Notes: a model not told the origin generated them from the letters alone. A DNA stretch of 64,000 nt from Anoxybacillus flavithermus (GCF_002742685.1 NZ_PEDM01000001.1:248001-312000); one strand, 5' to 3'. Positions 27,174 through 35,234 are shown, counted from the first letter of the stretch. Numbers and translations: made by a program.

Positions 27174-27377
27174 CTATTCGCCTAATACATGCACATCGTT
27201 GCGATACACGTGAACGAGCGGAGCGCTTTGCAAAGATGCAAGCGCTTGGGCGACAGAGACGAGCGAGCTTTCCGTTGCGTTCGGTTTAATCGTATACGTT
27301 TTATTTTTATATAGCGGTTTTCCCGTTTCTGTTACGCCCACTTCAAACGTTAAACGAAGTTGGGAACGTTGAAGCAT
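27174..27377 (-). CDS. DUF1659 small protein
   Basis: 67 residues with DUF1659 features: LRLTFEVGVTETGKPLYKNK, TYTIKPNATESSL, and a hydrophobic end VHVYRN. Strong ribosome site GGAGGGGAGAGGC. First gene of the DUF1659-DUF2922-YvrJ cassette. No function is established for the family. Confidence 0.85.
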   Translation of the reverse strand: MLQRSQLRLTFEVGVTETGKPLYKNKTYTIKPNATESSLVSVAQALASLQSAPLVHVYRNDVHVLGE

Positions 27378-27434
27378 GCCTCTCCCCTCCTTTCACCTAT
27401 TACTATCGCAACGATAAAGGCGAAAGGTTAGGAA

Positions 27435-27743
27435 CTACATCCATTTTTCTGCCCACACTTGCACCGCTTCCATCACGATGTGTAAATCTTTCCCTTTTTC
27501 AGTTAATTCATATTCAATGCGCACAGGCTTTTCAGGGTAAACGTGGCGAACGACAATGTGTTCTTCTTCTAATTCTTTTAATCGTTCCGTTAACATTTTT
27601 TGGCTAATTTCTGGGATGCTTTCCGCTAAATCTTTAAAACGAAGCGGTCCGCGAAATAAAACGTGAATAATTAACCCATTCCATCTTTTTCCGAGCAGTT
27701 GAAACGCTGCTTCAATTTTCGGACAAACATGCGAACGTTCCAT
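27435..27743 (-). CDS. yodB: HxlR/DUF24 family redox-sensing repressor, YodB-like
   Basis: 102 residues. A winged-helix DUF24 protein whose start aligns with B. subtilis YodB: CPKIEAAFQLLGKRWNGLII, then ESIPEISQKMLTERLKELE. Cys7 corresponds to the sensing Cys6 of YodB, which reacts with diamide and quinones. It is the only Cys here: the C-terminal cysteines (101 and 108 in B. subtilis) are absent. It is divergent from a nitroreductase closest to YodC, its known target. The ATG at 27743 is used; the upstream TTG is weaker. Confidence 0.85.
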   Translation of the reverse strand: MERSHVCPKIEAAFQLLGKRWNGLIIHVLFRGPLRFKDLAESIPEISQKMLTERLKELEEEHIVVRHVYPEKPVRIEYELTEKGKDLHIVMEAVQVWAEKWM

Positions 27744-27767
27744 CAATCATCACCCTATGCATGAAAT

Positions 27768-27800
27768 TTGACAAACTTATTGTAACTAAATTAATATAAT
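27768..27800 (+). promoter_or_regulatory. Promoter/operator region of the YodC-like nitroreductase
   Basis: TTGACA at 27768; possible -10 elements TAATAT (18-base spacer) and TATAAT (21). The copies of GTAACTAA at about 27782 and 27811 form a direct repeat around the -10, a plausible site for the divergent repressor. Confidence 0.5.
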
Positions 27801-27859
27801 TATCGTAACTAACAAAAAGTAAGTAATTTTATTTTTGTACATTTAAGGAGGAAATATAT

Positions 27860-28465
27860 ATGATTTCAATTATGGAACAACGTCAATCGATTCGGAAATA
27901 CGATCCGAATGCTTCGATTTCGAAAGAACAACTAACAAAAATTTTACAATTAGCGACAAAAGCGCCTTCTGCTTGGAATTTGCAACATTGGCATTTCGTC
28001 GTCATCTCTGGAAAAGAAGCGCAACAAAAGCTTCTTCCGATCGCTTACAATCAACAACAAATCGTTGATGCATCGGCGGTCGTTGCGGTACTTGGCGATT
28101 TACAAGCAAATAAAAAAATAGATGCCGTATATGACCCGCTTGTCGCACAAGGAAAAATGACAAAAGAAGTGAAAGAAACGCTCGCCAAACAAATTGAAGG
28201 AGCGTATACAAACGCACAATATGCGCGCGATGCTGCGTTAACGAACGCTTCGTTAGCTGCGATGCAACTCATGCTTGCCGCAAAAGCTGAAGGGTTTGAT
28301 ACGTGCGCGATCGGCGGCTTTGACCCACAAGCATTTATGAAAGAGTTTCACATTTCTGACCGATACATTCCGGTGATGCTCATTACAATCGGTAAAGCAA
28401 GCGCGCCAGCCCATCCTTCTCTTCGTTTACCAGTAGATGAAGTCACGACATGGGTAGAGGAATAA
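27860..28465 (+). CDS. yodC: NAD(P)H nitroreductase, YodC-like
   Basis: 201 residues, flavin nitroreductase fold. MEQRQSIRKYDPNASISKEQ at the start supplies the FMN-phosphate contact RQSIRKY; LATKAPSAWNLQHWHF and CAIGGFDPQAF match B. subtilis YodC closely. These FMN enzymes reduce quinones, nitroaromatics and similar electrophiles, which fits the thiol-stress repressor encoded next door. AAGGAGG lies eight bases before the ATG. Monocistronic with its own terminator. Confidence 0.9.
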   Translation: MISIMEQRQSIRKYDPNASISKEQLTKILQLATKAPSAWNLQHWHFVVISGKEAQQKLLPIAYNQQQIVDASAVVAVLGDLQANKKIDAVYDPLVAQGKMTKEVKETLAKQIEGAYTNAQYARDAALTNASLAAMQLMLAAKAEGFDTCAIGGFDPQAFMKEFHISDRYIPVMLITIGKASAPAHPSLRLPVDEVTTWVEE

Positions 28466-28497
28466 AAATGACCCGTTTTAAGACGGGTCATTTTTAT
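28464..28497. terminator. Bidirectional terminator
   Basis: AAAAATGACCCGT/ACGGGTCATTTTT, thirteen base pairs with a TTTAAG loop; it overlaps the end of the PAS kinase gene. Confidence 0.9.
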
Positions 28498-29734
28498 ATG
28501 TTGGTAAGATGATTTCAACCCGTGTTCCTTTGCCGACTTCGCTTTCAATTTGCATCGTGCCTTTATGTTCATGAACGATTTTCATGCTCGTCGTTAACCC
28601 AAGCCCCATTCCTTTTTCTTTTAACGTATAAAACGGTTCGCCAATTCGTTTTAAACGCTCTCGCTCAATCCCTTTTCCTGTATCTTCGATGATGACGTGG
28701 ACGCGGTCATCTTTTTCTTTCGTAGAAATGGCGATTGTTCCTCCCGTTGGCATCGCTTCTAATGCGTTTTTGATGACGTTGACAAACACTTGAATGAGCT
28801 CGCTTTTGTCGCCGTATACGGTTGTCGATGTGTGCGGTTCGTATTTTATTTGTACATTTTGCAAAATCGCTTCGTACGTAAACAATCCGACAACGTAGTC
28901 AACAACGTCGTGTAAAGCGAGCGGCTTATACGATTTCATTTGCGGTTTCGCAAGCACGAGAAGTTGGCTCACGATTTGATTGACGCGCTCAATTTCATCC
29001 AACATAATTTGCACGAAACGTTCATCTACTTCTTTCGTTTCTTTCATCATTTGCAAAAAGCCTTTAATGGACGTTAACGGATTGCGAATTTCATGAGCGA
29101 TGCCTGCTGCCAACTCACCGATGACGGATAGTTTTTCTTTTTTCAACAATAGCTGCTCAGCAATTTTTTGTTGTGTAATGTCGCGTCCGATGACGACAAG
29201 TCCTTTTCGTTTTCCGTTTTCATAAAATAACGGCACTTTAATGACGTCAAACGTTTTCATTTCTCCGTTTGGCGTCGGAAACGATTCTTCTGCACGCGTC
29301 ACCGTTTTTGCCCGCCACGCTTCTTCATCGGAATCAATGCAGTAAAGCAACGCTTCGCGAAAATGAGGAGTGTATTCCGCAAGCTCGGCATCGGTTTTTC
29401 CTTTATAATCGACATGTTCAAGCCCGTATAGCTTTAAGCCAAATTCGTTTACTCTGAGCCAACGTCCTTGTCCATCTTTAAATGATACGAAATCAGGCAT
29501 CGCATGAATGAGCGTCAACAGCTCTTGTTCGCTTTCGCTCATTTGTTTTAATTCGCGATGTTTTTTAAAAGCGATATACATAAATACGGCAGATAAAATG
29601 ACAAACATAAACCCTTTAAACGTTTGAACATATGGCACGATCTGTTGCGGAAGCGGCAACTTTTCTACATAAAAATCAGTCAATACGATCCAAATGGTGC
29701 TGACAATCACATAAATGACAATAGCGTATTTCAT
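28478..29734 (-). CDS. PAS-domain sensor histidine kinase (sporulation-kinase type)
   Basis: 418 residues. Two membrane helices at about 3-20 and 38-60, a PAS domain at about 70-195 (MPDFVSFKDGQGRWLRVNE), H-box AAGIAHEIRNPLTSIKGFLQ, N-box NVIKNALEAM, DTGKGI and GMGLGL. Close to the KinC/KinE-type kinases that feed Spo0F/Spo0A; the exact orthologue is not clear. The ribosome site is weak (AAAGG twelve bases upstream). No regulator gene is adjacent. Confidence 0.85.
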   Translation of the reverse strand: MKYAIVIYVIVSTIWIVLTDFYVEKLPLPQQIVPYVQTFKGFMFVILSAVFMYIAFKKHRELKQMSESEQELLTLIHAMPDFVSFKDGQGRWLRVNEFGLKLYGLEHVDYKGKTDAELAEYTPHFREALLYCIDSDEEAWRAKTVTRAEESFPTPNGEMKTFDVIKVPLFYENGKRKGLVVIGRDITQQKIAEQLLLKKEKLSVIGELAAGIAHEIRNPLTSIKGFLQMMKETKEVDERFVQIMLDEIERVNQIVSQLLVLAKPQMKSYKPLALHDVVDYVVGLFTYEAILQNVQIKYEPHTSTTVYGDKSELIQVFVNVIKNALEAMPTGGTIAISTKEKDDRVHVIIEDTGKGIERERLKRIGEPFYTLKEKGMGLGLTTSMKIVHEHKGTMQIESEVGKGTRVEIILPTYKNDPS

Positions 29735-29752
29735 CTAGCAACGAAACCTTTC

Positions 29753-29995
29753 TTACATTTCTCTCATCCATTGGGCAAGCTTCATCGCAAGCGGCGAAAC
29801 ATGCTCTTCTTCTAACACGTTCGCAAGCGACTGTTGTAAACGTGATTCGATATGAACGAAATCATCATAGGTAACATAAATGGACCATTCCAAATACGGA
29901 ATCGCAACAACGATATATTGTTCTTTTTTATTTTCATAAATGTATACGTTTTGTTGAGAAGAATGTGGGTGAATACATACTTTTCTTATTTTCAT
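29753..29995 (-). CDS. Hypothetical protein
   Basis: 80 residues, starting MKIRKVCIHPHSSQQNVYIY and ending in an amphipathic helix with MKLAQWMREM. No family recognised. The predicted start is ten bases after AAAGG; an earlier ATG abuts that site. Seventeen bases separate it from the downstream kinase gene, so the two may be cotranscribed. Confidence 0.55.
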   Translation of the reverse strand: MKIRKVCIHPHSSQQNVYIYENKKEQYIVVAIPYLEWSIYVTYDDFVHIESRLQQSLANVLEEEHVSPLAMKLAQWMREM

Positions 29996-30249
29996 CTTGC
30001 TCATGCCTTTCCATTTTTTATTATCATAACACAAAATTTTTCCATTGTTCAAAACATTTTTTCGGAAAATCCTTTATTTCCTGCCTGTTTTCCCCCCGAT
30101 TTTTTGTATTTCCTTAAGGGAAATGGTGTATATGCGAGACGTAAATGGGCGATTTTTCTCCGTTTTGTCTTTCGCATCATACAAGCGTTTTTGTTAGGCT
30201 AAATGTACCGCGGAATAACTGAGGGCGCGCCTTCAAGAAAGGGATATAT

Positions 30250-30774
30250 ATGTCTTTTGAAAAAATTGTTGACGAATATCGCCCGCTCATTTCTTATATG
30301 ATTCGCAAGTTGCACATTCGCCGTCATGTCGATGAATATATGCAAATCGGTTTAATCGCGCTTTGGGAAGCATATGAGCGATACGATGAAACGAAAGGCT
30401 CCTTTTGTACGTTCGCGTTTAAAATGATCCGGTGGCGCATCGTATCACAGCTGCGCAAAGAAACGAAAAATGTATATGTTCCGTTGCCAGAAGAATATGT
30501 GCTAAAAGAAGATGTCGATTTTTTTGCCAACATCGTATGGGAAGATGCGCTGCAATATTTAACGCCGCGCGAGCGCATATGGCTTATTCGTCATGTGATC
30601 GAAGAAAAAACGTTAAAACAAATTGCCGATGAAGAAGGAGTAAGTATAAACGCCGTAAAACAATGGCGCATGTCCGCCGTCAAAAAGCTAAAACGATACG
30701 TTAGCTGCGCGGCTCATCCATGTAGTAATACACAACGTCTCCACCGCGCTGCGCCACGCCGCGAAAATGTTTAA
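30250..30774 (+). CDS. Sigma-70 family RNA polymerase sigma factor (two-domain type)
   Basis: 174 residues. Region 2 at about 5-75: core binding DEYMQIGLIALWEAYERYD and -10 recognition TFAFKMIRWRIVSQLRK. Region 4 at about 103-151: LTPRERIWLIRHV and helix-turn-helix TLKQIADEEGVSINAVKQWR. There is no region 3. No anti-sigma gene is adjacent. The Cys/Arg/His-rich tail after residue 151 is unlike the family and lies wholly antisense to the converging small gene. AAAGGG lies near the ATG. The regulon is unknown. Confidence 0.85.
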   Translation: MSFEKIVDEYRPLISYMIRKLHIRRHVDEYMQIGLIALWEAYERYDETKGSFCTFAFKMIRWRIVSQLRKETKNVYVPLPEEYVLKEDVDFFANIVWEDALQYLTPRERIWLIRHVIEEKTLKQIADEEGVSINAVKQWRMSAVKKLKRYVSCAAHPCSNTQRLHRAAPRRENV

Positions 30775-30895
30775 AATCGTCTTGTTGGACGAGCACATGA
30801 CGAAACGTTAAAAAATGTTCTTTTTTTATAAGCACGTGCGGAATGTCTTTTGTACGCAATTGTTGCAACAATTGTTTTGCTTCTTGTTCAGTCAT
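30701..30895 (-). CDS. Hypothetical protein overlapping the sigma-factor 3' end
   Basis: 64 residues from the third ATG of ATGATGATG, spaced seven bases after GGAGG. Sequence MTEQEAKQLLQQLRTKDIPH, then a Phe/His/Val-rich centre and VVYYYMDEPRS. The pattern looks like a real small cytoplasmic protein, but I do not recognise a family. Its last 74 bases lie opposite the tail of the sigma-factor gene. Confidence 0.55.
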   Translation of the reverse strand: MTEQEAKQLLQQLRTKDIPHVLIKKEHFLTFRHVLVQQDDFKHFRGVAQRGGDVVYYYMDEPRS

Positions 30896-30979
30896 CATCA
30901 TCCCTCCCTCTTTGTTTTAACGTCCTTCAAGATCCATGTCAATACGATGTGCGAATGCCTAATTTTGTCATATCGACAC

Positions 30980-31006
30980 ACGTCTATAAAAAATACACAT
31001 ACAATG
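30980..31006 (+). promoter_or_regulatory. Possible sigma-K (mother-cell) promoter
   Basis: AC, 16 bases, then CATACAATG, close to the sigma-K form AC-N16/17-CATANNNTA. Suits the coat-like gene downstream; inferred from sequence only. Confidence 0.4.
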
Positions 31007-31042
31007 TTGGTGGATTCTAAATAAAAGAAAGGAAGATGAACG

Positions 31043-31366
31043 ATGAATAACTGGAATATGTATGAAGATTTTCGAATGGACCAACAAATGATGCCTCAAC
31101 AAATGCAACACACGATGCCATATATGATGCCACAACAAATGATGCCAAGCGATTGTGGATGCGGCATGCCGATGGGTTCGATGTGGCCGATGGGACCAAT
31201 GGGACAAATGATGCCACAGCAAATGCAGTACATGATGCCACAGCAAATGCAACCTATGTCACAAATGCCGCAAATGATGCCACAGCAAATGCCGCAAATG
31301 ATGCCGAACGGCTGTGGTGCGCCGATGTGGCCGCCAATGCCAATGCCATACGGACCGCAACGTTAA
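31043..31366 (+). CDS. Met/Gln/Pro-rich repeat protein, putative spore-coat protein
   Basis: 107 residues, of which 32 are Met. The unit MMPQQM occurs five times, with shorter MGPMG and MPMPY variants; three Cys lie in DCGCG and NGCGAP. Low-complexity proteins of this style are often spore-coat components in Bacillaceae, and a sigma-K-like promoter precedes it, but no family match is claimed. Ribosome site AAAGGAAG. Other roles such as metal binding by Met and Cys are possible. Confidence 0.65.
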   Translation: MNNWNMYEDFRMDQQMMPQQMQHTMPYMMPQQMMPSDCGCGMPMGSMWPMGPMGQMMPQQMQYMMPQQMQPMSQMPQMMPQQMPQMMPNGCGAPMWPPMPMPYGPQR

Positions 31367-31454
31367 AAATAGTTGAAAATGCCCTTTACGAACGAGGAAA
31401 AATCATGCAAAATAGAAAAAAGGTTTAAAAATTCAAAAGTAAAGGGGATTTTCA

Positions 31455-31631
31455 ATGAAAAAAGCGCAAATTGGCGACGTCATTGAATTTAAAAATGGGT
31501 TGCGGGGAATTGTAGAAAAAGTCAATGAAAATTCGGTCATTGTCGACTTAACGTACATGGAAAACTATAAAGAACTCGACTTGCAAGAGCGGACGGTCGT
31601 CAACCATAAAAATTACAAAATTGTTGAATAA
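31455..31631 (+). CDS. ykvS: DUF2187 protein YkvS
   Basis: 58 residues with an SH3/KOW-like beta pattern: QIGDVIEFKNGLRGIVEKV followed by NENSVIVDLTYMENY. It matches the DUF2187 (YkvS) family; function unknown. AGGGGA lies six bases before the ATG. Position near the queuosine genes matches B. subtilis. Confidence 0.85.
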   Translation: MKKAQIGDVIEFKNGLRGIVEKVNENSVIVDLTYMENYKELDLQERTVVNHKNYKIVE

Positions 31632-31633
31632 CG

Positions 31634-31674
31634 AAAAGAGGGCTGCTTATTGTTGATGAGACAGCCCTCTTTGT
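31634..31674. terminator. Bidirectional terminator after ykvS
   Basis: AGAGGGCTG/CAGCCCTCT stem, loop of 16 bases, TTTG on the plus side; overlaps the end of the convergent oxidoreductase gene. Confidence 0.78.
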
Positions 31675-32336
31675 TGTTCACATTGCCCTTTGATCTCGCT
31701 ACATTCGTAAATATATACGCCTTCCTTCTCCGAAAGCGCAGCATGGTACATCGCTTCGGCCACTTGTTTGGCTGAGATCGGTTTATATTTTTCCCATTTG
31801 CCAACGAACGCAAACGAAAAACCGTGGCAAAGCCATTCCGCTGTTTTTTCACCGAGACGAAATTCTTGTCGCTCTCCTGTTAATAACGATGGACGGAAAA
31901 TGTGAAGCGAGCGAATCGTCAGTCGTTGCAGTGCCTCTTCCGTTTCTCCTTTGACGCGATTGTAAAAAAACATCGAATGCGGATGCGCGCCAATCGCAGA
32001 AACGAATAAAAACGTTTTAACGTGGCATTTTTCCGCTAGTTTTGCCGCCCGCAACGTATATTCGTAATCGACTTTAATGAATTGTTGTTTTGTTTTTGCT
32101 TTTTTCATCGTCGTTCCTAAACAACTAAATACATCGTCCACATGAAAATATTCTTCATATTGTTCAATTCGGTCAAAATCGACGACGACTTGTTGTAATT
32201 TTTCATGTTTGCACGCCATCGGTTTTCGAACAAACACGGTCACTCGTTCATAATGCTCTGAACGAAGCAATCGTTGGAGAAGTTCGCCTCCGACTAATCC
32301 GCTTGCCCCGATCACAAGAGCCGTTCTCTGTCTCAA
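31647..32336 (-). CDS. NAD(P)-binding oxidoreductase, atypical SDR (YraR/HTATIP2-like)
   Basis: 229 residues. ALVIGASGLVGGELLQRLL is the dinucleotide loop (GxxGxxG), followed by CLGTTMKKAKTKQQFIKVDY and FVSAIGAHPHSMFFYNRVKGE, where Ser, Tyr and Lys fit the atypical SDR catalytic set. Substrate unknown. The TTG at 32336 follows GGGGGG at a good distance; the ATG at 32381 has only a poor site. It lies downstream of queF on the same strand but separately. Confidence 0.82.
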   Translation of the reverse strand: MRQRTALVIGASGLVGGELLQRLLRSEHYERVTVFVRKPMACKHEKLQQVVVDFDRIEQYEEYFHVDDVFSCLGTTMKKAKTKQQFIKVDYEYTLRAAKLAEKCHVKTFLFVSAIGAHPHSMFFYNRVKGETEEALQRLTIRSLHIFRPSLLTGERQEFRLGEKTAEWLCHGFSFAFVGKWEKYKPISAKQVAEAMYHAALSEKEGVYIYECSEIKGQCEQQRGLSHQQ

Positions 32337-32465
32337 ATAAAGACCCCCCAAACGAAAAAAAGGTTTATAACAATTTGTCATTATATACCCATTTGCGAAA
32401 AAAAACTAGATATGTTTTGTGAATTTTTTAAGGCTGACTTGCATGCGCCAAGCCAGCCTTTCCTT

Positions 32466-33312
32466 TTACCGATTATCTACTTTTTCTGGATATAAATCGT
32501 GGTTTAATAAGCGATATTCCGCCATTTGTTCATATTTCGTTCCCGGGCGACCCCAATTGCAATATGGGTCAATGGAAATGCCGCCGCGCGGTGTAAATTT
32601 GCCCCATACTTCAATGTAACGCGGCTCCATGATGCGAATTAAATCGTTCATAATAATGTTGACGCAATCTTCATGGAAATCACCATGATTGCGAAAACTA
32701 AATAAATATAACTTCAACGATTTACTTTCGACACATTTTTTATCAGGAATGTAGCTAATGTAAATTGTAGCGAAATCTGGTTGTCCGGTTTTTGGCAACT
32801 GCTTTTTGTAGAGCAGGTGGACTATATCTTATTCTTATTCGACTGCGATATCGAATAAGAACCCTTGCGCTTCCACCACGATATTTTCATCGTGATGTAC
32901 TCTACTCTCTTCCTTTATCACTACTTTTACTCGCTTCGTGATAAAGTGATTTCGATAGTCTCTGCACCTTCCTTAAAGAACATGGTTGCATACATCGCTC
33001 TTTCTTCTTTAAGGCTTGGCTCAGGGTTGGAGAAATAGGGTTCTAATAAATAGATAAGGCGATTCTCTTCTTGCATCTTCCCCTGTTTTCTCTTCCCCTG
33101 AATTCACAAGGTTTAGTCGACAGTGTCACCACTGAAGTGTGCCCTCATTGACACAAGCTCGTAAACTCCGGACAGTTAAATTTGACGAAATAGTCGCGAT
33201 CAGGATGTTTGTTATCAAACACTTCAAGAATGTCTGGGCTGTATTCGAATACATATTTCGTTCCTTGGTTTCCAAGAAGTGTGACTCCTTGTAGTTCTTC
33301 ATCTTTTCTCAT
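32466..33312 (-). CDS. queF: NADPH-dependent preQ0 reductase QueF, split by a group I intron
   Basis: Join of exon 1 (33312-33151, 54 codons) and exon 2 (32795-32466, 109 codons plus stop), giving 163 residues against 165 in B. subtilis. Exon 1 ends exactly with the catalytic cysteine, Cys54, in [10 protein letters not shown]; exon 2 resumes [15 protein letters not shown] and includes [20 protein letters not shown], the substrate/NADPH-binding signature. QueF reduces the nitrile of preQ0 to the amine preQ1 in queuosine synthesis. Start ATG after AAGGAGGG. Unspliced RNA would end translation at TGT-CAA-TGA, one residue after Cys54, so activity depends on splicing. Last gene of queC-D-E-F. Confidence 0.93.
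32796..33150 (-). ncRNA. Group I intron (IA-like) in queF
   Basis: 355 nt, no internal protein gene. The 5' exon ends in U; exon UGUGU pairs with the guide GCACA (33142-33138), with the required U-G pair at the splice site (P1). P2 is CAGTG/CACTG with a GTGA loop. P3: AACCTTGTG (33113-33105) with CGCAAGGGTT (32869-32860). P4: CAGGG with CCCTG. Q element AACCCTGAGCCAAGCC. P6: CCTTAAAGAA/TTCTTTAAGG. R element GTGCAGAGACTAT and S element AAGATATAGTCC form P7 (32960-32955 with 32825-32820). Two extra stems between P7 and P3' (P7.1/P7.2) point to subgroup IA. P8 is TTCTTATTCGA/TCGAATAAGAA and P9 CTGCT/AGCAG. The last base is G. Confidence 0.95.
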
Positions 33313-33331
33313 AATGTTTCCCTCCTTATAA

Positions 33332-34054
33332 TTATACGCCGCGGCGGTTGCCCCATAATAATGTGTGTAGTTGGGGCAAGACGCGGACGTCGTTCATTTC
33401 GTTTGATTGCACGACTTGTTCAACGAGCCATTCAAGTTTTTGTAATAATTTGAGACGAAGCGTGACGTCGTCTGCTTCCTGTAGCTCATCGTTACCGACT
33501 TGCACGTAAAATGGGACGGTTGGATAGCGTTCATGAACATGTTTGGCATATGCAAAGTCTTCATCGTCAAACACGACGACTTTTAAGCTCACATGTCCGC
33601 GATGCGCCGTGAGTTGCTCCATGATCGTATCAAGCGTCGCAAAATTTGTTTTCATATTTGAACTTGGCGGCTTTGGTGAAATCGTTAAATCGTCAATATC
33701 GTAAAACCAATCTTGCCATACGCTCCCTTGCGTCTCTAATCCGATGCGTATGTTATGTTCTTTTAATAATGAAATAAGCGCACGAAGTCCTTTTAATAAC
33801 GCAGGGTTGCCCCCAGAAATCGTCACATGATTGAAACGGTCGCCGCCAAGTTGTTTCAATTGTTGCCAAACGTCTTCGGCGGTCATTTGTTGGATGTCAT
33901 CTTTTGCTGAGCCGTCCCACGTAAACGACGAATCGCACCAACGACAACGATAGTCGCATCCTGCTGTGCGGACAAACATCGTTTTTTGCCCGATGACCAT
34001 CCCTTCTCCTTGAATCGTCGGGCCAAAAATTTCAATGACCGGAATGCGCTCCAT
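33332..34054 (-). CDS. queE: 7-carboxy-7-deazaguanine synthase QueE (radical SAM)
   Basis: 240 residues. The iron-sulphur/SAM motif CDYRCRWCD gives Cys33, Cys37 and Cys40 (CxxxCxxC). [19 protein letters not shown] is the conserved start and TISGGNPAL the SAM contact. It converts carboxytetrahydropterin to 7-carboxy-7-deazaguanine. Its ATG shares one base with the queD stop (TAATG), with GGGAAA upstream; queF follows after 19 bases. Confidence 0.96.
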   Translation of the reverse strand: MERIPVIEIFGPTIQGEGMVIGQKTMFVRTAGCDYRCRWCDSSFTWDGSAKDDIQQMTAEDVWQQLKQLGGDRFNHVTISGGNPALLKGLRALISLLKEHNIRIGLETQGSVWQDWFYDIDDLTISPKPPSSNMKTNFATLDTIMEQLTAHRGHVSLKVVVFDDEDFAYAKHVHERYPTVPFYVQVGNDELQEADDVTLRLKLLQKLEWLVEQVVQSNEMNDVRVLPQLHTLLWGNRRGV

Positions 34055-34491
34055 TATTGTTTCCCTGCTTTCGGACGATATACGACATAGCTTGTCGGGG
34101 ACTCGCGTACAAACACTTGAACGCATGTCGGTTTATTCGGCAACGTGTCTAAATGTTCCTGAACGATTTCTGCAATTTTACGTGCTACCACTTCTGTCGT
34201 TGGAAAATGTTCAGCCGCTGTATCGCTAAATACATCTTTATGGTCGTTCATAACTGTATGATCAAAACGGTTGTGTACAAGTTTTTTTAACTGTTGAAAG
34301 TTAATTAAAAAGCCCGAATCATCAAGCTCATCACCTGCAACCGTAATGTTGATAAAATACGTATGTCCATGCATGTTCGCACATTGTCCTGCCGCTTCAT
34401 GCGGAATAAAGTGCGCCGCAGCAATTTGCATATCTTTATTTAACTCATAGCGAAACGGGTGAATGACTTGCGGATAAATTTGTTGGATCAT
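34054..34491 (-). CDS. queD: 6-carboxytetrahydropterin synthase QueD
   Basis: 145 residues. Zinc-binding His27 (IAAAHFIP), His41 and His43 (ANMHGHTYF), with Cys37 in AGQCANMHG as the likely catalytic thiol; RFDHTVMND continues the active site. It converts dihydroneopterin triphosphate to carboxytetrahydropterin, the second step to preQ1. Its start overlaps the queC stop by four bases (ATGA). Confidence 0.96.
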   Translation of the reverse strand: MIQQIYPQVIHPFRYELNKDMQIAAAHFIPHEAAGQCANMHGHTYFINITVAGDELDDSGFLINFQQLKKLVHNRFDHTVMNDHKDVFSDTAAEHFPTTEVVARKIAEIVQEHLDTLPNKPTCVQVFVRESPTSYVVYRPKAGKQ

Positions 34492-35153
34492 CGCACATTT
34501 GCTCCTTTCTTTTCATTCATATATTGGTCAAGACCACGCTTACGTAACACGCATGCCGGGCATTCACCACAGCCGTCTGCGATAATACCGTTGTAGCATG
34601 TGAGCGTTTTTGTGCGCACGAACTCAAGCGCACCTAACTCATCCGCAAGCTTCCACGTTTCCGCTTTATTTAACCACATAAGCGGCGTATGAATGACAAA
34701 TTCGTAATCCATCGCTAAGTTCAGCGTCACGTTTAACGATTTTATAAATACGTCGCGACAGTCTGGATAGCCGCTAAAGTCTGTTTCACATACGCCCGTC
34801 ACGAGATGACGCGCCCCTTTTTGTTTCGCAAGCACCGCCGCAAACGATAAAAACAATAAATTGCGCCCATCGACAAACGTGGACGGCAATTGTCCTTCTT
34901 TTTGTTCGATCGCTATATCGCTTCTTGTTAGCGCATTTGGTGCGAGCTGATTTAATAGCGACATATCAAGCACCGTATGCGGTACGTTAAGCTCTTTCGC
35001 AATCGATGCGGCGACGTCAATTTCAAGCCGATGGCGTTGGTTGTAATCAAACGTCACCGCCTCGACTTCCGCAAAATGTTTTTTCGCCCAAAATAAACAC
35101 GTTGTGCTATCTTGCCCGCCGCTAAAAACGACGACTGCTTTTTCTCTTTTCAT
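34488..35153 (-). CDS. queC: 7-cyano-7-deazaguanine synthase QueC
   Basis: 221 residues. PP-loop ATP motif SGGQDSTTC at residues 11-19; C-terminal zinc cluster [10 protein letters not shown]. It turns carboxydeazaguanine into preQ0 using ATP and ammonia. AAAGGAG precedes the ATG. First gene of the operon, directly behind a preQ1 riboswitch, so the whole pathway is under feedback from its product. Confidence 0.96.
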   Translation of the reverse strand: MKREKAVVVFSGGQDSTTCLFWAKKHFAEVEAVTFDYNQRHRLEIDVAASIAKELNVPHTVLDMSLLNQLAPNALTRSDIAIEQKEGQLPSTFVDGRNLLFLSFAAVLAKQKGARHLVTGVCETDFSGYPDCRDVFIKSLNVTLNLAMDYEFVIHTPLMWLNKAETWKLADELGALEFVRTKTLTCYNGIIADGCGECPACVLRKRGLDQYMNEKKGANVR

Positions 35154-35200
35154 CTTTCGCTCTCCTTTCTTGCATGATGAGAAGAAAGAGCGTTCTAAAA

Positions 35201-35234
35201 CAAAAACGCTATACCCCCTAAGGACATAGCGATC
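35201..35234 (-). terminator. Expression-platform terminator of the preQ1 riboswitch
   Basis: CGCTAT/ATAGCG outer stem with inner pairing around CCTTAGG, followed by TTTTTG on the minus strand, directly after the aptamer. Confidence 0.85.

Noticed and set aside
30968-31252. His-rich minus-strand frames opposite the Met-rich gene
   Set aside because: ATG/CAT repeats read backwards give His/Trp-rich shadows; no ribosome site.
32466-33312. queF as a frameshifted or insertion-killed pseudogene
   Set aside because: Both halves are intact in sequence and frame, the join is exact, and the insert has a full group I intron core.
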